DNA from: Flammeovirgaceae bacterium
GTDB lineage: Bacteria; Bacteroidota; Bacteroidia; Cytophagales; Cyclobacteriaceae
DNA: 40,379 nucleotides
Assembly: GCA_013204595.1 (NCBI GenBank)
Contig: JABMNK010000061.1
Location: forward strand, 1-40,379
Direction: 5' to 3'
A model generated the notes under the pieces. That model was not told the DNA's origin and made no database searches. It saw only the letters and a list, made by a program, of their open reading frames with translations. Position 1 is the first letter of the stretch; each line of letters starts with the position of its first letter. Shown piece by piece: positions 25,930 to 35,083 of the stretch. The translations under genes were made by a program, and so were the position numbers.

Positions 25930-28260
25930 ATGGGAAAAAATCTTGTAATAGTAGAGTCACCAGCGAAGGCCAAAACAATAGAAGGATATTTAGGTTCCGA
26001 ATATGAAGTTAAGTCCTCATATGGACACATCAGAGACCTGCCAAAAGACGCATTTTCGATAGATGTGGAAAATGATTTTGAACCTACCTATGAGATATCT
26101 GCAGATAAAAAAGAGCTTATTAAAGACCTTATAAAGTCAGTTAAACGCGCTGACATGGTCTATCTCGCATCAGATGATGACCGCGAGGGTGAAGCTATCT
26201 CATGGCATCTAAGCAAAGCATTAGAACTCAATGAACACAATACCCGTCGTATTGTGTTCCGAGAGATTACTAAAAATGCCATAAAAAATGCTATCGAAAA
26301 TCCTCGTATCATCGATCAAAACCTGGTAGATGCCCAACAAGCCAGAAGGGTATTAGACAGGCTGGTAGGTTATGAATTATCCCCAATTCTGTGGAAAAAA
26401 ATTAAATATGGTCTTTCTGCTGGTCGTGTGCAGTCAGTCTCTGTACGATTGATCGTGGAAAGAGAAAGAGAAATCAGTAACTTCAATGCGACTTCTCATT
26501 TCAAAGTATTCGCAATATTTGATCTAGGGAATGGTAAGTTTTTAAAAGCAGAACTACCCAAAAAATTCAATGCAGAACCCGAAGCACAAGCCTTTCTCGA
26601 AAAATGCAAAGGAGCTGAATTTACGATTACAGACCTGATCACTAAACCAGCCAAAAAATCACCTGCGCCACCCTTCACCACCTCAACATTACAACAAGAA
26701 GCGGCACGAAAATTGGGCTTCCCTGTTTCAATGACCATGCAAGTGGCACAAAAACTATATGAGGCAGGAAAAATATCCTACATGAGGACCGACTCATTGA
26801 ATTTGTCAAACGACGCCATTGAAGGTGCGACCAGCATGATTGTCAACTCTTTTGGCACTGCCTTTAGCGAGGTAAGAAAATTCAAAACAAAAAGCCAAGG
26901 CGCTCAAGAAGCACATGAGGCCATACGACCTACCGATTTTACCCAACAAACAGGGCAATCCGATTCTGCTGGTAATCGTATATATGAACTGATTTGGAAA
27001 AGGGCCATCGCCTCTCAAATGTCCGATGCGCAACTTGAGAAAACAACGGCTACTATTGGGATTTCGACTACCGATGAACAACTAATCGCTTCTGGAGAAG
27101 TTATCAAATTTGAAGGCTTTCTGAAAGTCTATTTAGAGTCTCGAGATGAGGACGATGAAGAAGATCAAAAAGACATGCTACCACCTTTACTTGTAGGTCA
27201 ATTGCTCGTTCTAAAGCAATTAACCGCCAAACAAGGTTACACCCGTGCTCAACCAAGATATAGCGAAGCAAGTCTAGTCAAGAAATTAGAGGAGATGGGT
27301 ATTGGAAGGCCCTCGACCTATGCCCCAACTATCTCCACTATTATCAAGAGAGATTATGTAGAAAAGGAAAGTAGAGAAGGTCACGAAAGATCCTATAGAG
27401 AACTCGTACTGACGAATGACCAGGTCACCACTGCCACCAAGGTCGAGAACACTGGAGCAGAGAAAAACAAACTATTCCCCACCAATACCGCCATGGTGGT
27501 CAACGACTTTTTGGTAGCGAATTTTCCTGCCGTAATTGACCTTCAATTTACGGCAAAAGTTGAACAAGAATTTGATGACATCGCCAATGGTAAAATAAAT
27601 TGGGTCAATATGATTCGTTCGTTTTATACCAATTTTCATGCTAGGGTTGAAGAATCCGATACCATAAAAAGATCGGATGTTAGTAATAGGGCCAGAGAAA
27701 TCGGTATTGATCCCACCTCAGGAAAAGCCATTAGTGCCCGATTGGGTAAATTTGGTGCCTATGTTCAAATCGGGGAACTCGATACAGAAGAAAAACCAAC
27801 CTATGCTAGCTTAAGAAAAGGTCAATTTATTGACAGCATCACGCTGGAAGAGGCGCTTGAATTATTTAAACTTCCAAGAATTATTGGCGAATTTGAAGGC
27901 GAAGAAATTCAAGCAAATGTCGGCCGATTTGGTCCTTATGTACGTCATTCGGGTAAGTTTATTTCCTTAAAACCCGATCAAGATCCTCATGAAATCAACG
28001 CAGAAGAAGCCATTACATTGATTTTAGAAAAAAGGGAAGAAGATGCCAATAAATTCATTAAAAGTTTTGACGAAGACCAAAATGTGATGGTTGTAAATGG
28101 AAAATTTGGACCCTACATTAAATTTGGTAAAAAAAATGTAAAAATCCCAAAAGATAAATTACCAGAATCGCTCACTTTTGAAGAATGTAAATTACTTGCT
28201 GATGCCACCCCTGATAAAAAAGGGGGGCGTAAAAAACCGGCAGCAAAAAAGAAAAACTAA
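25930..28260 (+). CDS. topA: DNA topoisomerase I
   Basis: Type IA topoisomerase that relaxes negative supercoils. From the ATG at 25930 it has 776 residues; a TTG at 25909 would add MGRKFER but is unlikely. Order: Toprim domain (VESPAKAKTIEGYLG at the start, SDDDREGEAISWHL near 85), central domains, catalytic Tyr284 in YMRTDSLNLS, EAHEAIRPTD, GIGRPSTYAPTISTI, and then C-terminal topoisomerase repeats (GKFGAYVQIG, GRFGPYVRHSG, GKFGPYIKFG) rather than the four-Cys zinc fingers of E. coli. The end is Lys-rich. A TAAATTTG box at 25917-25924 lies six bases before the ATG, which would imply a nearly leaderless mRNA, but no -33 partner is seen. Confidence 0.97.
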   Translation: MGKNLVIVESPAKAKTIEGYLGSEYEVKSSYGHIRDLPKDAFSIDVENDFEPTYEISADKKELIKDLIKSVKRADMVYLASDDDREGEAISWHLSKALELNEHNTRRIVFREITKNAIKNAIENPRIIDQNLVDAQQARRVLDRLVGYELSPILWKKIKYGLSAGRVQSVSVRLIVEREREISNFNATSHFKVFAIFDLGNGKFLKAELPKKFNAEPEAQAFLEKCKGAEFTITDLITKPAKKSPAPPFTTSTLQQEAARKLGFPVSMTMQVAQKLYEAGKISYMRTDSLNLSNDAIEGATSMIVNSFGTAFSEVRKFKTKSQGAQEAHEAIRPTDFTQQTGQSDSAGNRIYELIWKRAIASQMSDAQLEKTTATIGISTTDEQLIASGEVIKFEGFLKVYLESRDEDDEEDQKDMLPPLLVGQLLVLKQLTAKQGYTRAQPRYSEASLVKKLEEMGIGRPSTYAPTISTIIKRDYVEKESREGHERSYRELVLTNDQVTTATKVENTGAEKNKLFPTNTAMVVNDFLVANFPAVIDLQFTAKVEQEFDDIANGKINWVNMIRSFYTNFHARVEESDTIKRSDVSNRAREIGIDPTSGKAISARLGKFGAYVQIGELDTEEKPTYASLRKGQFIDSITLEEALELFKLPRIIGEFEGEEIQANVGRFGPYVRHSGKFISLKPDQDPHEINAEEAITLILEKREEDANKFIKSFDEDQNVMVVNGKFGPYIKFGKKNVKIPKDKLPESLTFEECKLLADATPDKKGGRKKPAAKKKN

Positions 28261-28321
28261 TTCGCTTTAACGCGCTGAATTTATTTCAACTCATTATCAA
28301 TCGCGTTGTACCTCCTAAACT

Positions 28322-28729
28322 ATGAAGACACATATCTTAAAATATAGCCTATTAATACTCCTATTTAATATGAGCTGCGCATCACCTTCAGTACAGCAAC
28401 CCATATCCGAGAGATTGACTGCAGATTTTTTTGAGCAGAAAATTAAGGACCTTAAAAGTCCACTTATACTAGATGTGCGAACGCCGGAAGAATTTGAGCG
28501 TGGCCACCTAAACAATGCAAAAAATGTGAATTACAATGAGCCACTGGTCATGAAGCAACTACTTGAATCATTAGATCCAAATCAGCCCATACTTGTCTAT
28601 TGCGCGGCTGGTGGACGAAGTAGCAAAACCATCGAATTGATGCTCGAGTTGGGCTTCAACGAAGTTTACGAATTAACCAAAGGGATTAATGGATGGGAAG
28701 CTGCCGGAAAACCTATTACCAAAGATTAA
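28322..28729 (+). CDS. Exported rhodanese-domain lipoprotein
   Basis: A 135-residue protein with a lipoprotein signal (lipobox NMSC, Cys19) and a single rhodanese domain. Domain landmarks are LILDVRTPEEFERGHLNNA (48-66) and the active-site loop with Cys94 in VYCAAGGRSSK, then GINGWEAAGKP near the end. Rhodanese domains move sulfane sulfur via the loop cysteine. Being exported, its acceptor would be periplasmic. It follows topA by 61 bases on the same strand and converges with dnaN, 12 bases away. Confidence 0.93.
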   Translation: MKTHILKYSLLILLFNMSCASPSVQQPISERLTADFFEQKIKDLKSPLILDVRTPEEFERGHLNNAKNVNYNEPLVMKQLLESLDPNQPILVYCAAGGRSSKTIELMLELGFNEVYELTKGINGWEAAGKPITKD

Positions 28730-28741
28730 AAGTATTTTTTA

Positions 28742-29866
28742 TTAAACGTAGTTATTGAGCATTACCGGCATTACAAGCATCAAAATATCCTCGCTGCCCT
28801 CTTTGGTTGAGGGAACCAGCAGTCCTGCTCTATTGGGCGCATTCAACTTTAGCGTAATCTGATCGGCATTGATATTACCAATCATTTCAATCAAGAATTT
28901 CGCATTGAATCCAATCTCTATATCTTCACCTTCGTGTTCGCATACCAATCGCTCACTGGCCTCATTGGAAAAGTCAAGGTCCTCAGAAGATATTAATAAT
29001 TCACTACCCGTTATTTTTAAACGTACTTGATGAGTGGTTTTATTGGCATAAATAGCAATACGCTTCAATGAACTCAAAAATTCACCTTTGCCAATGATCA
29101 TGTTATTTTGATTGTCTGCAGGAATTACATTTTCATAGTCAGGATAGCGCTCATCGATCAATCGACAGATCATCTTAATCCTATTGAAATCAAAAAACGC
29201 ATTAGAGGTATTGAATTCGACAGCTACATTGGTTGTTTCGGTAGGTAGGGTCGCCTTTAATAAAGTCAAAGCCTTTCTAGGAATGATCATGCTATGAGCC
29301 ATATCGCTGACCACATCAACGCGTCGATATCTTATCAACCGATGAGAATCCGTAGCCACAAAGGTGGCACTTGATTCGTCTAGTTTCAAAAATACACCCG
29401 TCATAGCAGGTCTTAGTTCATCATTGCTTGTTGCAAAAATGGTGTTACTTATGGCCTTTAGTAAAATATCAGAAGACATATTAACTGAATAGCCATCAGA
29501 TACAGTAGGCACTCGTGGGAAATCTGTAGCGTTTTCGCCGGACAACTTATATCGACCATTGTCTGAACTAATTTCTATACTATAAGTACTCTCATCAATA
29601 GTGAAATTAACTGGTTGCTCAGGAAGGTTTCTTAGTGTTTCTAGTAAGATTTTCGCTGGAACTGCGATGCTTCCATCTTCTTTTGCCTCTACCTCTAACG
29701 CTGTCATCATAGATGTCTGCAAATCAGACGCTGTTATCGTCAAGGTACCTCCAGTAATTTCAAATAAGAAGTTTTCCAAAATCGGTACTACAGGATTTGT
29801 GGTGATAACTCCGTTAATTGCCGAAAGTTGTTTAAGCAGGTAGGAAGAATTAACGATAAATTTCAT
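28742..29866 (-). CDS. dnaN: DNA polymerase III beta subunit (sliding clamp)
   Basis: Ring-shaped clamp that holds DNA polymerase on the template. The 374 residues span three clamp domains. Recognisable parts are MKFIVNSSYLLKQLSAINGV at the N-terminus, VPAKILLETLRNLPEQPV, TDSHRLIRYR (about residues 173-182), FNAKFLIEMIGNI and a C-terminal LMLVMPVMLNNYV. It lies 79 bases downstream of the DUF4340 gene. It has its own -7 box there, so it may be read both from the gld transcript and from that promoter. No dnaA or recF is adjacent, so this is not the usual origin cluster. Confidence 0.97.
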   Translation of the reverse strand: MKFIVNSSYLLKQLSAINGVITTNPVVPILENFLFEITGGTLTITASDLQTSMMTALEVEAKEDGSIAVPAKILLETLRNLPEQPVNFTIDESTYSIEISSDNGRYKLSGENATDFPRVPTVSDGYSVNMSSDILLKAISNTIFATSNDELRPAMTGVFLKLDESSATFVATDSHRLIRYRRVDVVSDMAHSMIIPRKALTLLKATLPTETTNVAVEFNTSNAFFDFNRIKMICRLIDERYPDYENVIPADNQNNMIIGKGEFLSSLKRIAIYANKTTHQVRLKITGSELLISSEDLDFSNEASERLVCEHEGEDIEIGFNAKFLIEMIGNINADQITLKLNAPNRAGLLVPSTKEGSEDILMLVMPVMLNNYV

Positions 29867-29901
29867 TTAACTAAGTACTTTATTGTGAAGAAATAGATCA
29901 C

Positions 29902-29909
29902 CAAATTTA
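29902..29909 (-). promoter_or_regulatory. Possible -7 promoter element of dnaN
   Basis: On the minus strand TAAATTTG matches TAnnTTTG exactly, 35 bases upstream of the ATG at 29866. The -33 region has only a TTTCG in place of TTTG, so the promoter is incomplete. Confidence 0.4.
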
Positions 29910-29945
29910 TAAACATTTATTGACATCGAAATGATTTTAAAAAAT

Positions 29946-30872
29946 TTAGAAAATAAAGTCCTCTCTTGTCCTAAAAAAAGGTTCTATTCTTTGCGCCTCA
30001 AAAACCATCATTTCAGCATTCTGATCTAGAACTAGTCTGATTTGCTGCCCAGGGAGCTCACCGAAAATGCGAATTTCTATAGGCTGCTTATATTTAATAT
30101 CCTCCAACCTGATGACTAATTCGGGAGCTGTTTTTGAAAGACTATCAAACGCTGAAAGAAATCCAACACTGATCCGTTCATTTGCCTGCAGAAATTCGAA
30201 TTGGTTTAAAAAATTCACTACTTCACTAGAATCTATTTTCTCCAACCCAACCACCTCATAGAAGGTCTCCTTGAATTGAATACTGAAATCTCTTTCGGGA
30301 TGCTCAGGATAAAAGGCCTCCATTTTCTGAATGGTGCGCCAATTACCATTAAAGATCAAACGATCTCTCCATTGGTCCATTTTGAGCTCAAAAATAGAAG
30401 CTAAATAATCTCTGTACCCAGGTATTTCTACTTCATAAACATGCTCATCCATAAGGAAATATGTTTTGGTTTGATTTGAATTCCCCACTACTTTGAACGC
30501 TAGTTGACCTCCATTAAACCAAACAACTACTTCTGTACCGACGGAATCAAACCTAGTGTAGACGGTGCTTTGTTCCTCTCCCGTCAATTCGCGAGCGATT
30601 TTTATCCGCTGCAACATCGTGAAAAATATCTTCCTGATGCTAGGATCTGAAGGTAGCTCATCATTTAACCGCCATTGGCTAGACCGACTCATCATGTATT
30701 CAAATGTTGATGATTTTATTCCTATTTTTTCAATCTCACTTGTATCACTAATGGCAAACAAATCTGTATCAAAATTCAACTGTTTAAAGGAAGTTTTGGA
30801 GCTCAACAACCACATATTCAACAGCAACAAAATCGCGGCCAACCATATCAATCTGATGTTTTGTGTCTTCAT
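29946..30872 (-). CDS. DUF4340 membrane-anchored protein of the gld cluster
   Basis: A 308-residue protein with an N-terminal membrane helix (about 8-24, IRLIWLAAILLLLNMWLL) and a beta-rich extracytoplasmic part with the DUF4340 (PF14238) pattern, for example ISDTSEIEKIGIKSS, WRLNDELPSDPSIRKIFF and TKTYFLMDEHVYEVEIPGY. DUF4340 proteins commonly sit next to GldG-like auxiliary ABC proteins. The start overlaps the gldG stop by four bases, which shows translational coupling. It is likely part of the same membrane complex; its role is unknown. Confidence 0.85.
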   Translation of the reverse strand: MKTQNIRLIWLAAILLLLNMWLLSSKTSFKQLNFDTDLFAISDTSEIEKIGIKSSTFEYMMSRSSQWRLNDELPSDPSIRKIFFTMLQRIKIARELTGEEQSTVYTRFDSVGTEVVVWFNGGQLAFKVVGNSNQTKTYFLMDEHVYEVEIPGYRDYLASIFELKMDQWRDRLIFNGNWRTIQKMEAFYPEHPERDFSIQFKETFYEVVGLEKIDSSEVVNFLNQFEFLQANERISVGFLSAFDSLSKTAPELVIRLEDIKYKQPIEIRIFGELPGQQIRLVLDQNAEMMVFEAQRIEPFFRTREDFIF

Positions 30873-32548
30873 CTACTTGCGAATTGTCTCCTACGGAAGA
30901 AATTTATAATCATACCCAAACAAAGCAAGACTAGCAGAGGACCTGCTGTATTCAGCCAGCGCCAGTAAGAGGCTTCTTGAATGACTCGTGATTTATTCAA
31001 AGGTCTTATTTTGATCTGTTTATTTCGGGCCAGCATCAGCCCTTGGTCGTCAAACATATAGTCAAGGGCATTTAATAAAAATGCCTCATTGGCATAAGTG
31101 GTATTGGTATAGGCATCCATTCCCATCGGGAGTGGGTTTTGGTTTTCAATTGAAAAATCATTCCTAATAAAATCTCCATCTGAAATGACGATGAGTTTCG
31201 CTTCATCCCCCTTTTCCCGAAAAGTAGTCCGATCAACCCCTCTCGGTGGAAACCGATTCGCATACAAGGAGGTGAATTGTCCCTCCAATAAATATCCCAA
31301 GGCCTTCGATCCAGAGGTAAACGCCTCGGGTCTGAGCTTATCTTGTAAGTCATTGTAACTCACTTGCACTGGGGGTGAAAATACCTTGGTATTTTCACTG
31401 GTAAGAAAAAGTGGTGTTTTCAGGATTCCAACAGCTTTGACCGTATCGATGGTAGAGGCACCTCGAAACCAAGTCGCATCCAAGTTTTTAACCAGCAAGT
31501 GATTCCCATAATTGGTGATGATTGGCGAATAGGGCCACGGCAACATTTCAATTCTAGGTTGTTCTCCAATGGCCCCAGTATAAACCGGCGTGTAACCACA
31601 ATTGACATCTGCAACATAATTTTCATTAACCCTGATCCCATATTTAAAAAATAAATCTTGCAGATTACTGGCTACGGGGACCGCTATGGTACCGAAACCA
31701 TCTGCTTGACTCATATCAACCGTCAAGGCGTCCATAAAAACCAATAGATTACCTCCATTCATAATAAACTGATCCAGATAGTACTTTTCAACTTCTGTAA
31801 AAGGGACAGTTGGCTTAGTCAGAACAATGACATCGTACCCTGTCAATACTGAATTTCGCTTTGGTAAGTCAATTCTATAGAGATCGTATTTAGATAATAT
31901 CGTATTGGTCATTCCAGCCAAATCTGTCGTGTCTGGCTCTCCGTGTCCGGTAATCAACCCTATTTTTCTTCGCGTAAGAGACTGAATTTCCTTTATCCCT
32001 GCCGAAAGCTCGTATTCGACACCTTCTATGGATTGATTTAGCATCTCTTCAATAGAAATTGATCTATTGCCTTTGAGCAAGGACAAGCCCAATTCACGAC
32101 CCTGATAAGTGATGATTGCTCCTGGAAAAATTAGTTTTTCTGTCTTTTGTCCCTCTTTGGTAAAAGAGACATTCGAAGGTTGCAAACCCTTTTCGATTAA
32201 GCTTCTAAAATATTCGTTTCGAGCTTTCGTATTCACTGCCAATGCTGGATCCGTAAAGCGAAATTGAATACGGTCCCCACCCAAATAAGCAAACTGCTCG
32301 AGTGTTTCCTGTATGGCAATCTTTAGCCTTTTAAAATTGGAAGGCAATTCACCTTCCAAAAATACTTCGATAGTCACTGGCTCTTTTAATTTCTTAAGAA
32401 CCTCACGTGTAGGGGGGTGAAGGGTATAGCGCTTCTCTTCCGTTAAATCCAACCGATACCGATACCGATTTGCAAATTGATTGAGCAGCAAAACACCTAA
32501 TATACCGACCAAAAAAATCAAGAAATGATTGAGTTTCCTAGTTTCCAT
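30869..32548 (-). CDS. gldG: GldG, gliding-associated ABC transporter auxiliary protein
   Basis: A 559-residue membrane protein of the ABC_transp_aux family, with one helix near the N-terminus (about 9-25) and one near the C-terminus (about 535-551) enclosing a large periplasmic part. Features include RYRLDLTEEKRYTLHPPTREVL (28-50), PVTIEVFLEG, KIGLITGHGEPD (about 195-206) and the GGNLLVFMDALTVD segment (about 261-274). In Flavobacterium johnsoniae GldA, GldF and GldG are needed for gliding. Here the three genes are in order A-F-G, with overlaps of 1-4 bases. Whether this species glides cannot be judged, since no other gld or spr genes are in view. Confidence 0.93.
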   Translation of the reverse strand: METRKLNHFLIFLVGILGVLLLNQFANRYRYRLDLTEEKRYTLHPPTREVLKKLKEPVTIEVFLEGELPSNFKRLKIAIQETLEQFAYLGGDRIQFRFTDPALAVNTKARNEYFRSLIEKGLQPSNVSFTKEGQKTEKLIFPGAIITYQGRELGLSLLKGNRSISIEEMLNQSIEGVEYELSAGIKEIQSLTRRKIGLITGHGEPDTTDLAGMTNTILSKYDLYRIDLPKRNSVLTGYDVIVLTKPTVPFTEVEKYYLDQFIMNGGNLLVFMDALTVDMSQADGFGTIAVPVASNLQDLFFKYGIRVNENYVADVNCGYTPVYTGAIGEQPRIEMLPWPYSPIITNYGNHLLVKNLDATWFRGASTIDTVKAVGILKTPLFLTSENTKVFSPPVQVSYNDLQDKLRPEAFTSGSKALGYLLEGQFTSLYANRFPPRGVDRTTFREKGDEAKLIVISDGDFIRNDFSIENQNPLPMGMDAYTNTTYANEAFLLNALDYMFDDQGLMLARNKQIKIRPLNKSRVIQEASYWRWLNTAGPLLVLLCLGMIINFFRRRQFASR

Positions 32549-33273
32549 TACTTTCTGGCATCAAGTGAATAATTACTCGCCATAAGCATCAAGGTAATAA
32601 AACTTATAAAATAAGTTATATTGGCAAGATCAATAACCCCTTTACTCATGGCATTATAATGATACATAATACCCCAATATTGTAAATAATAAGCCCAAAT
32701 AACCCAAAGATCAATACTGGCAATGGCGGCCAATCCTTGATAACTAATAAAACATAAAAAAGCCGCCAGTACAAATGAGACAATCTGATTTTCAGTAACA
32801 GATGAAGAGAAAATCCCAATAGACGCAAATACCGCTCCTAAAAAAAACAAACCTATATAAGAACCTATGATGCCCGAAGCGTCCAAATTACCCACAGGAT
32901 TGCCTAGTTGATATATCGAATAGTAATATACCAAGGTAGGAATCAATGCGAAAAGTATCAAGACACAAGCGGCCAAAAACTTCCCTATGACGATCGCACT
33001 CGAACGTATAGGTAAGGTATAGAGCAGCTCAATGGTACCTGTTCTTTTCTCTTCGGCAAAAGATTTCATAGTGATGGCTGGGATCAGAAACATTAATAAA
33101 TAGGGCCCCACCGTAAAAAGAGGCTCCATACTAGCATAGCCATACTCTAGGATACTCGTTTCTGGAAAAACCCATAAGACTACACTCACGCCTACTAAAA
33201 AAACACCAATAACTAAGTAGGCAATAAATGAATACAAAAATTCATTGATCTCTTTGATCATTACCGTAATCAT
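32548..33273 (-). CDS. gldF: GldF, gliding-associated ABC transporter permease
   Basis: A 241-residue integral membrane protein of the ABC-2 permease family with about six hydrophobic helices. The start MITVMIKEINEFLYSFIAYLV, the first periplasmic section with PETSILEYGYASMEPLF and the cytoplasmic TMKSFAEEKRTGTIELLYTLP (the coupling segment) match GldF. It overlaps gldA by four bases upstream and gldG by one base downstream. It should form the membrane pore driven by GldA. Confidence 0.93.
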   Translation of the reverse strand: MITVMIKEINEFLYSFIAYLVIGVFLVGVSVVLWVFPETSILEYGYASMEPLFTVGPYLLMFLIPAITMKSFAEEKRTGTIELLYTLPIRSSAIVIGKFLAACVLILFALIPTLVYYYSIYQLGNPVGNLDASGIIGSYIGLFFLGAVFASIGIFSSSVTENQIVSFVLAAFLCFISYQGLAAIASIDLWVIWAYYLQYWGIMYHYNAMSKGVIDLANITYFISFITLMLMASNYSLDARK

Positions 33274-34193
33274 AATTGCGACTCCTCTCGGGTTAATGAT
33301 TGAAAAATTTCCTGTAAGGAACCGCCCCTATTTTTAATACTGGCCAAAGGCAAACTATGCTGAGAGACTATGATTAAAATTTCTTGACGCAAGGACTCAT
33401 TTTCTGAATTAATAATGATTTCATTGGCGGAAACAGGGGTCATCGAGATCAAGTTTCTCATCGTCCCGAACAGACTCGCGTCAACTGGTGCATCAAATGT
33501 TACATGAAGACTCATTTGATTGGATGCTTTGGATTGAAGATTACTTAAAGTGTCATTTGCTACCAAAGAACCCTTTTTGATGATAACGACTTGATTACAA
33601 AGGGCTTCCACCTCTTGCATAATATGAGTTGAAAGGATTACTGTTTTTTGATGTGCTACCTCTCTAATGACCTTTCGGATTTCGATGATTTGATTAGGAT
33701 CTAGACCAGTTGTAGGTTCATCTAGAATCAATACACTTGGATCCGGCATCAAGGCCTTGGCCAATCCAACCCGCTGACGATAACCTTTGGAGAGCATGGA
33801 GAGTTTCTTATGATACTCAACCTCAAGACCACAAAGTTCAATTAATTCATTTATTCGACCAGTGCGAACGCTTTTATTCATCCCATAAGCCTTCCCGATA
33901 AACGCTAGATATTCCTTTACGTACATATCCAAATACATGGGATTGTTTTCGGGTAAATACCCAACGCTCTTTTTTACTTCTAAGGGTCGCTCACTGACAG
34001 AAATACCATTGACCTTAACATCCCCTCTGGTAGCCCTTATATAGCCAGTGGCAATCTTCATAGTTGTGGATTTTCCAGCACCATTTGGACCCAAAAAACC
34101 GGTTATTTTACCTGAAGGCGCAACAAAAGAAACATCATTCACCGCTAATTGAGCGCCGTACTGTTTGACAAGACCGATTACCTCTAATGACAT
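33270..34193 (-). CDS. gldA: GldA, gliding-associated ABC transporter ATPase
   Basis: A 307-residue ABC-type ATPase. Walker A is GPNGAGKST (35-43), the signature is LSKGYRQRVGLAKAL (about 135-149), Walker B is VLILDEPTTGLDP and the switch His follows in VILSTHIMQEVEALC. A C-terminal extension of about 90 residues agrees with the ABC-2 group that includes GldA. It is the first gene of the gld unit. The 132-base gap to the divergent FMN reductase gene must hold its promoter, but no good consensus is seen there. In F. johnsoniae GldA is essential for gliding. Confidence 0.93.
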   Translation of the reverse strand: MSLEVIGLVKQYGAQLAVNDVSFVAPSGKITGFLGPNGAGKSTTMKIATGYIRATRGDVKVNGISVSERPLEVKKSVGYLPENNPMYLDMYVKEYLAFIGKAYGMNKSVRTGRINELIELCGLEVEYHKKLSMLSKGYRQRVGLAKALMPDPSVLILDEPTTGLDPNQIIEIRKVIREVAHQKTVILSTHIMQEVEALCNQVVIIKKGSLVANDTLSNLQSKASNQMSLHVTFDAPVDASLFGTMRNLISMTPVSANEIIINSENESLRQEILIIVSQHSLPLASIKNRGGSLQEIFQSLTREESQL

Positions 34194-34325
34194 AAACCCA
34201 AATTAAGACAGCCCTATACTACTGACATTCAAATAAGTTGAAATAGATTTGCTTTACTAAAACCTATAATTTAAATGCAATATTGAGGCTTTTTATTCTC
34301 AATTTCAACAGAAACTAGTTAATTG

Positions 34326-34850
34326 ATGATTGCCATTATTTCAGGAACCAATAGAGAACCTTCCATGAGCAAGGAAATAGCCTTATTCTACCAAAAAATA
34401 TTGGCGGAATTTGGAAGTAACACCGACATCATAGACTTGGGCAAGTTGCCTACAGACTTTCTCAATGTCGCATTATATAAAAATTCAGGAAAAAGTGACG
34501 CCTTTAATCCCATGAGAATCCAAATGAAAATGAGTGCCAAAATGATCTTTATTGTACCTGAATACAATGGCTCTTTTCCAGGCGTACTTAAAGCATTTAT
34601 AGATGCGTTGGAATTTCCTAATACCTTTAAAAATAAAAAATGCGCACTCATAGGCCTCTCTTCAGGATCACAGGGAGGTGGGCTGGCTTTGAGTCACCTT
34701 ACCGATATTTTGAATTATTGTGGCGCCAATGTGCTTGCTCAAAAGCCAAGACTTGCTAGAATAGAAGCCTCTTTTCAAGATGGTGAATTTTCTAACCCTA
34801 CGTATCTTGAACTTTTAAAAGAGCAGGCTCAAGCATTTCTTGATTTCTGA
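34326..34850 (+). CDS. NAD(P)H-dependent FMN reductase family protein
   Basis: A 174-residue flavodoxin-fold protein of the FMN_red/ChrR/azoreductase type, which reduces flavin, quinones or other small electron acceptors in the cytoplasm. The phosphate-binding loop SGTNREPSMSKE (6-17) starts the protein, VPEYNGSFPGVLKAFIDAL (about 80-98) and LIGLSSGSQGGGLAL (about 109-123) follow. The ATG at 34326 is preferred to a TTG at 34323. It faces the gld unit divergently and converges with a small membrane protein gene seven bases away. Confidence 0.93.
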   Translation: MIAIISGTNREPSMSKEIALFYQKILAEFGSNTDIIDLGKLPTDFLNVALYKNSGKSDAFNPMRIQMKMSAKMIFIVPEYNGSFPGVLKAFIDALEFPNTFKNKKCALIGLSSGSQGGGLALSHLTDILNYCGANVLAQKPRLARIEASFQDGEFSNPTYLELLKEQAQAFLDF

Positions 34851-34857
34851 TCAATCC

Positions 34858-35058
34858 CTATTTCTGTTTTCTCATCCGCGAATCAATCGCATTACCTGCC
34901 CACAAAATGGCATAAAGAGCAAACATGGCGATGAAGATATAGTTGTTGGGAACAAAGTGATAATAATAATTTAATAGCGCAAAAACTAAAATCAATCCGC
35001 TGATAAATTTAAATATGCGCGTACCAGTATCTCCTAAATTGGCAAATAAATCATTCAT
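34858..35058 (-). CDS. Small two-helix membrane protein
   Basis: A 66-residue protein with two predicted membrane helices (about 16-34 and 38-55), a charged end RMRKQK and no known motif. It starts 25 bases after the stop codon of the second VPS10-like protein on the same strand, so it is probably co-transcribed. No family is recognised. The length and the consistent hydrophobic pattern support a real gene. Confidence 0.7.
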   Translation of the reverse strand: MNDLFANLGDTGTRIFKFISGLILVFALLNYYYHFVPNNYIFIAMFALYAILWAGNAIDSRMRKQK

Positions 35059-35083
35059 TTTTTAAACTATTTTTTTGGTCCGC

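Noticed and set aside
28266-28308. Inverted repeat AACGCG/CGCGTT between topA and the rhodanese gene
   Set aside because: Six-base arms with a loop of about 30 bases and no following T-run; not a convincing terminator or operator.
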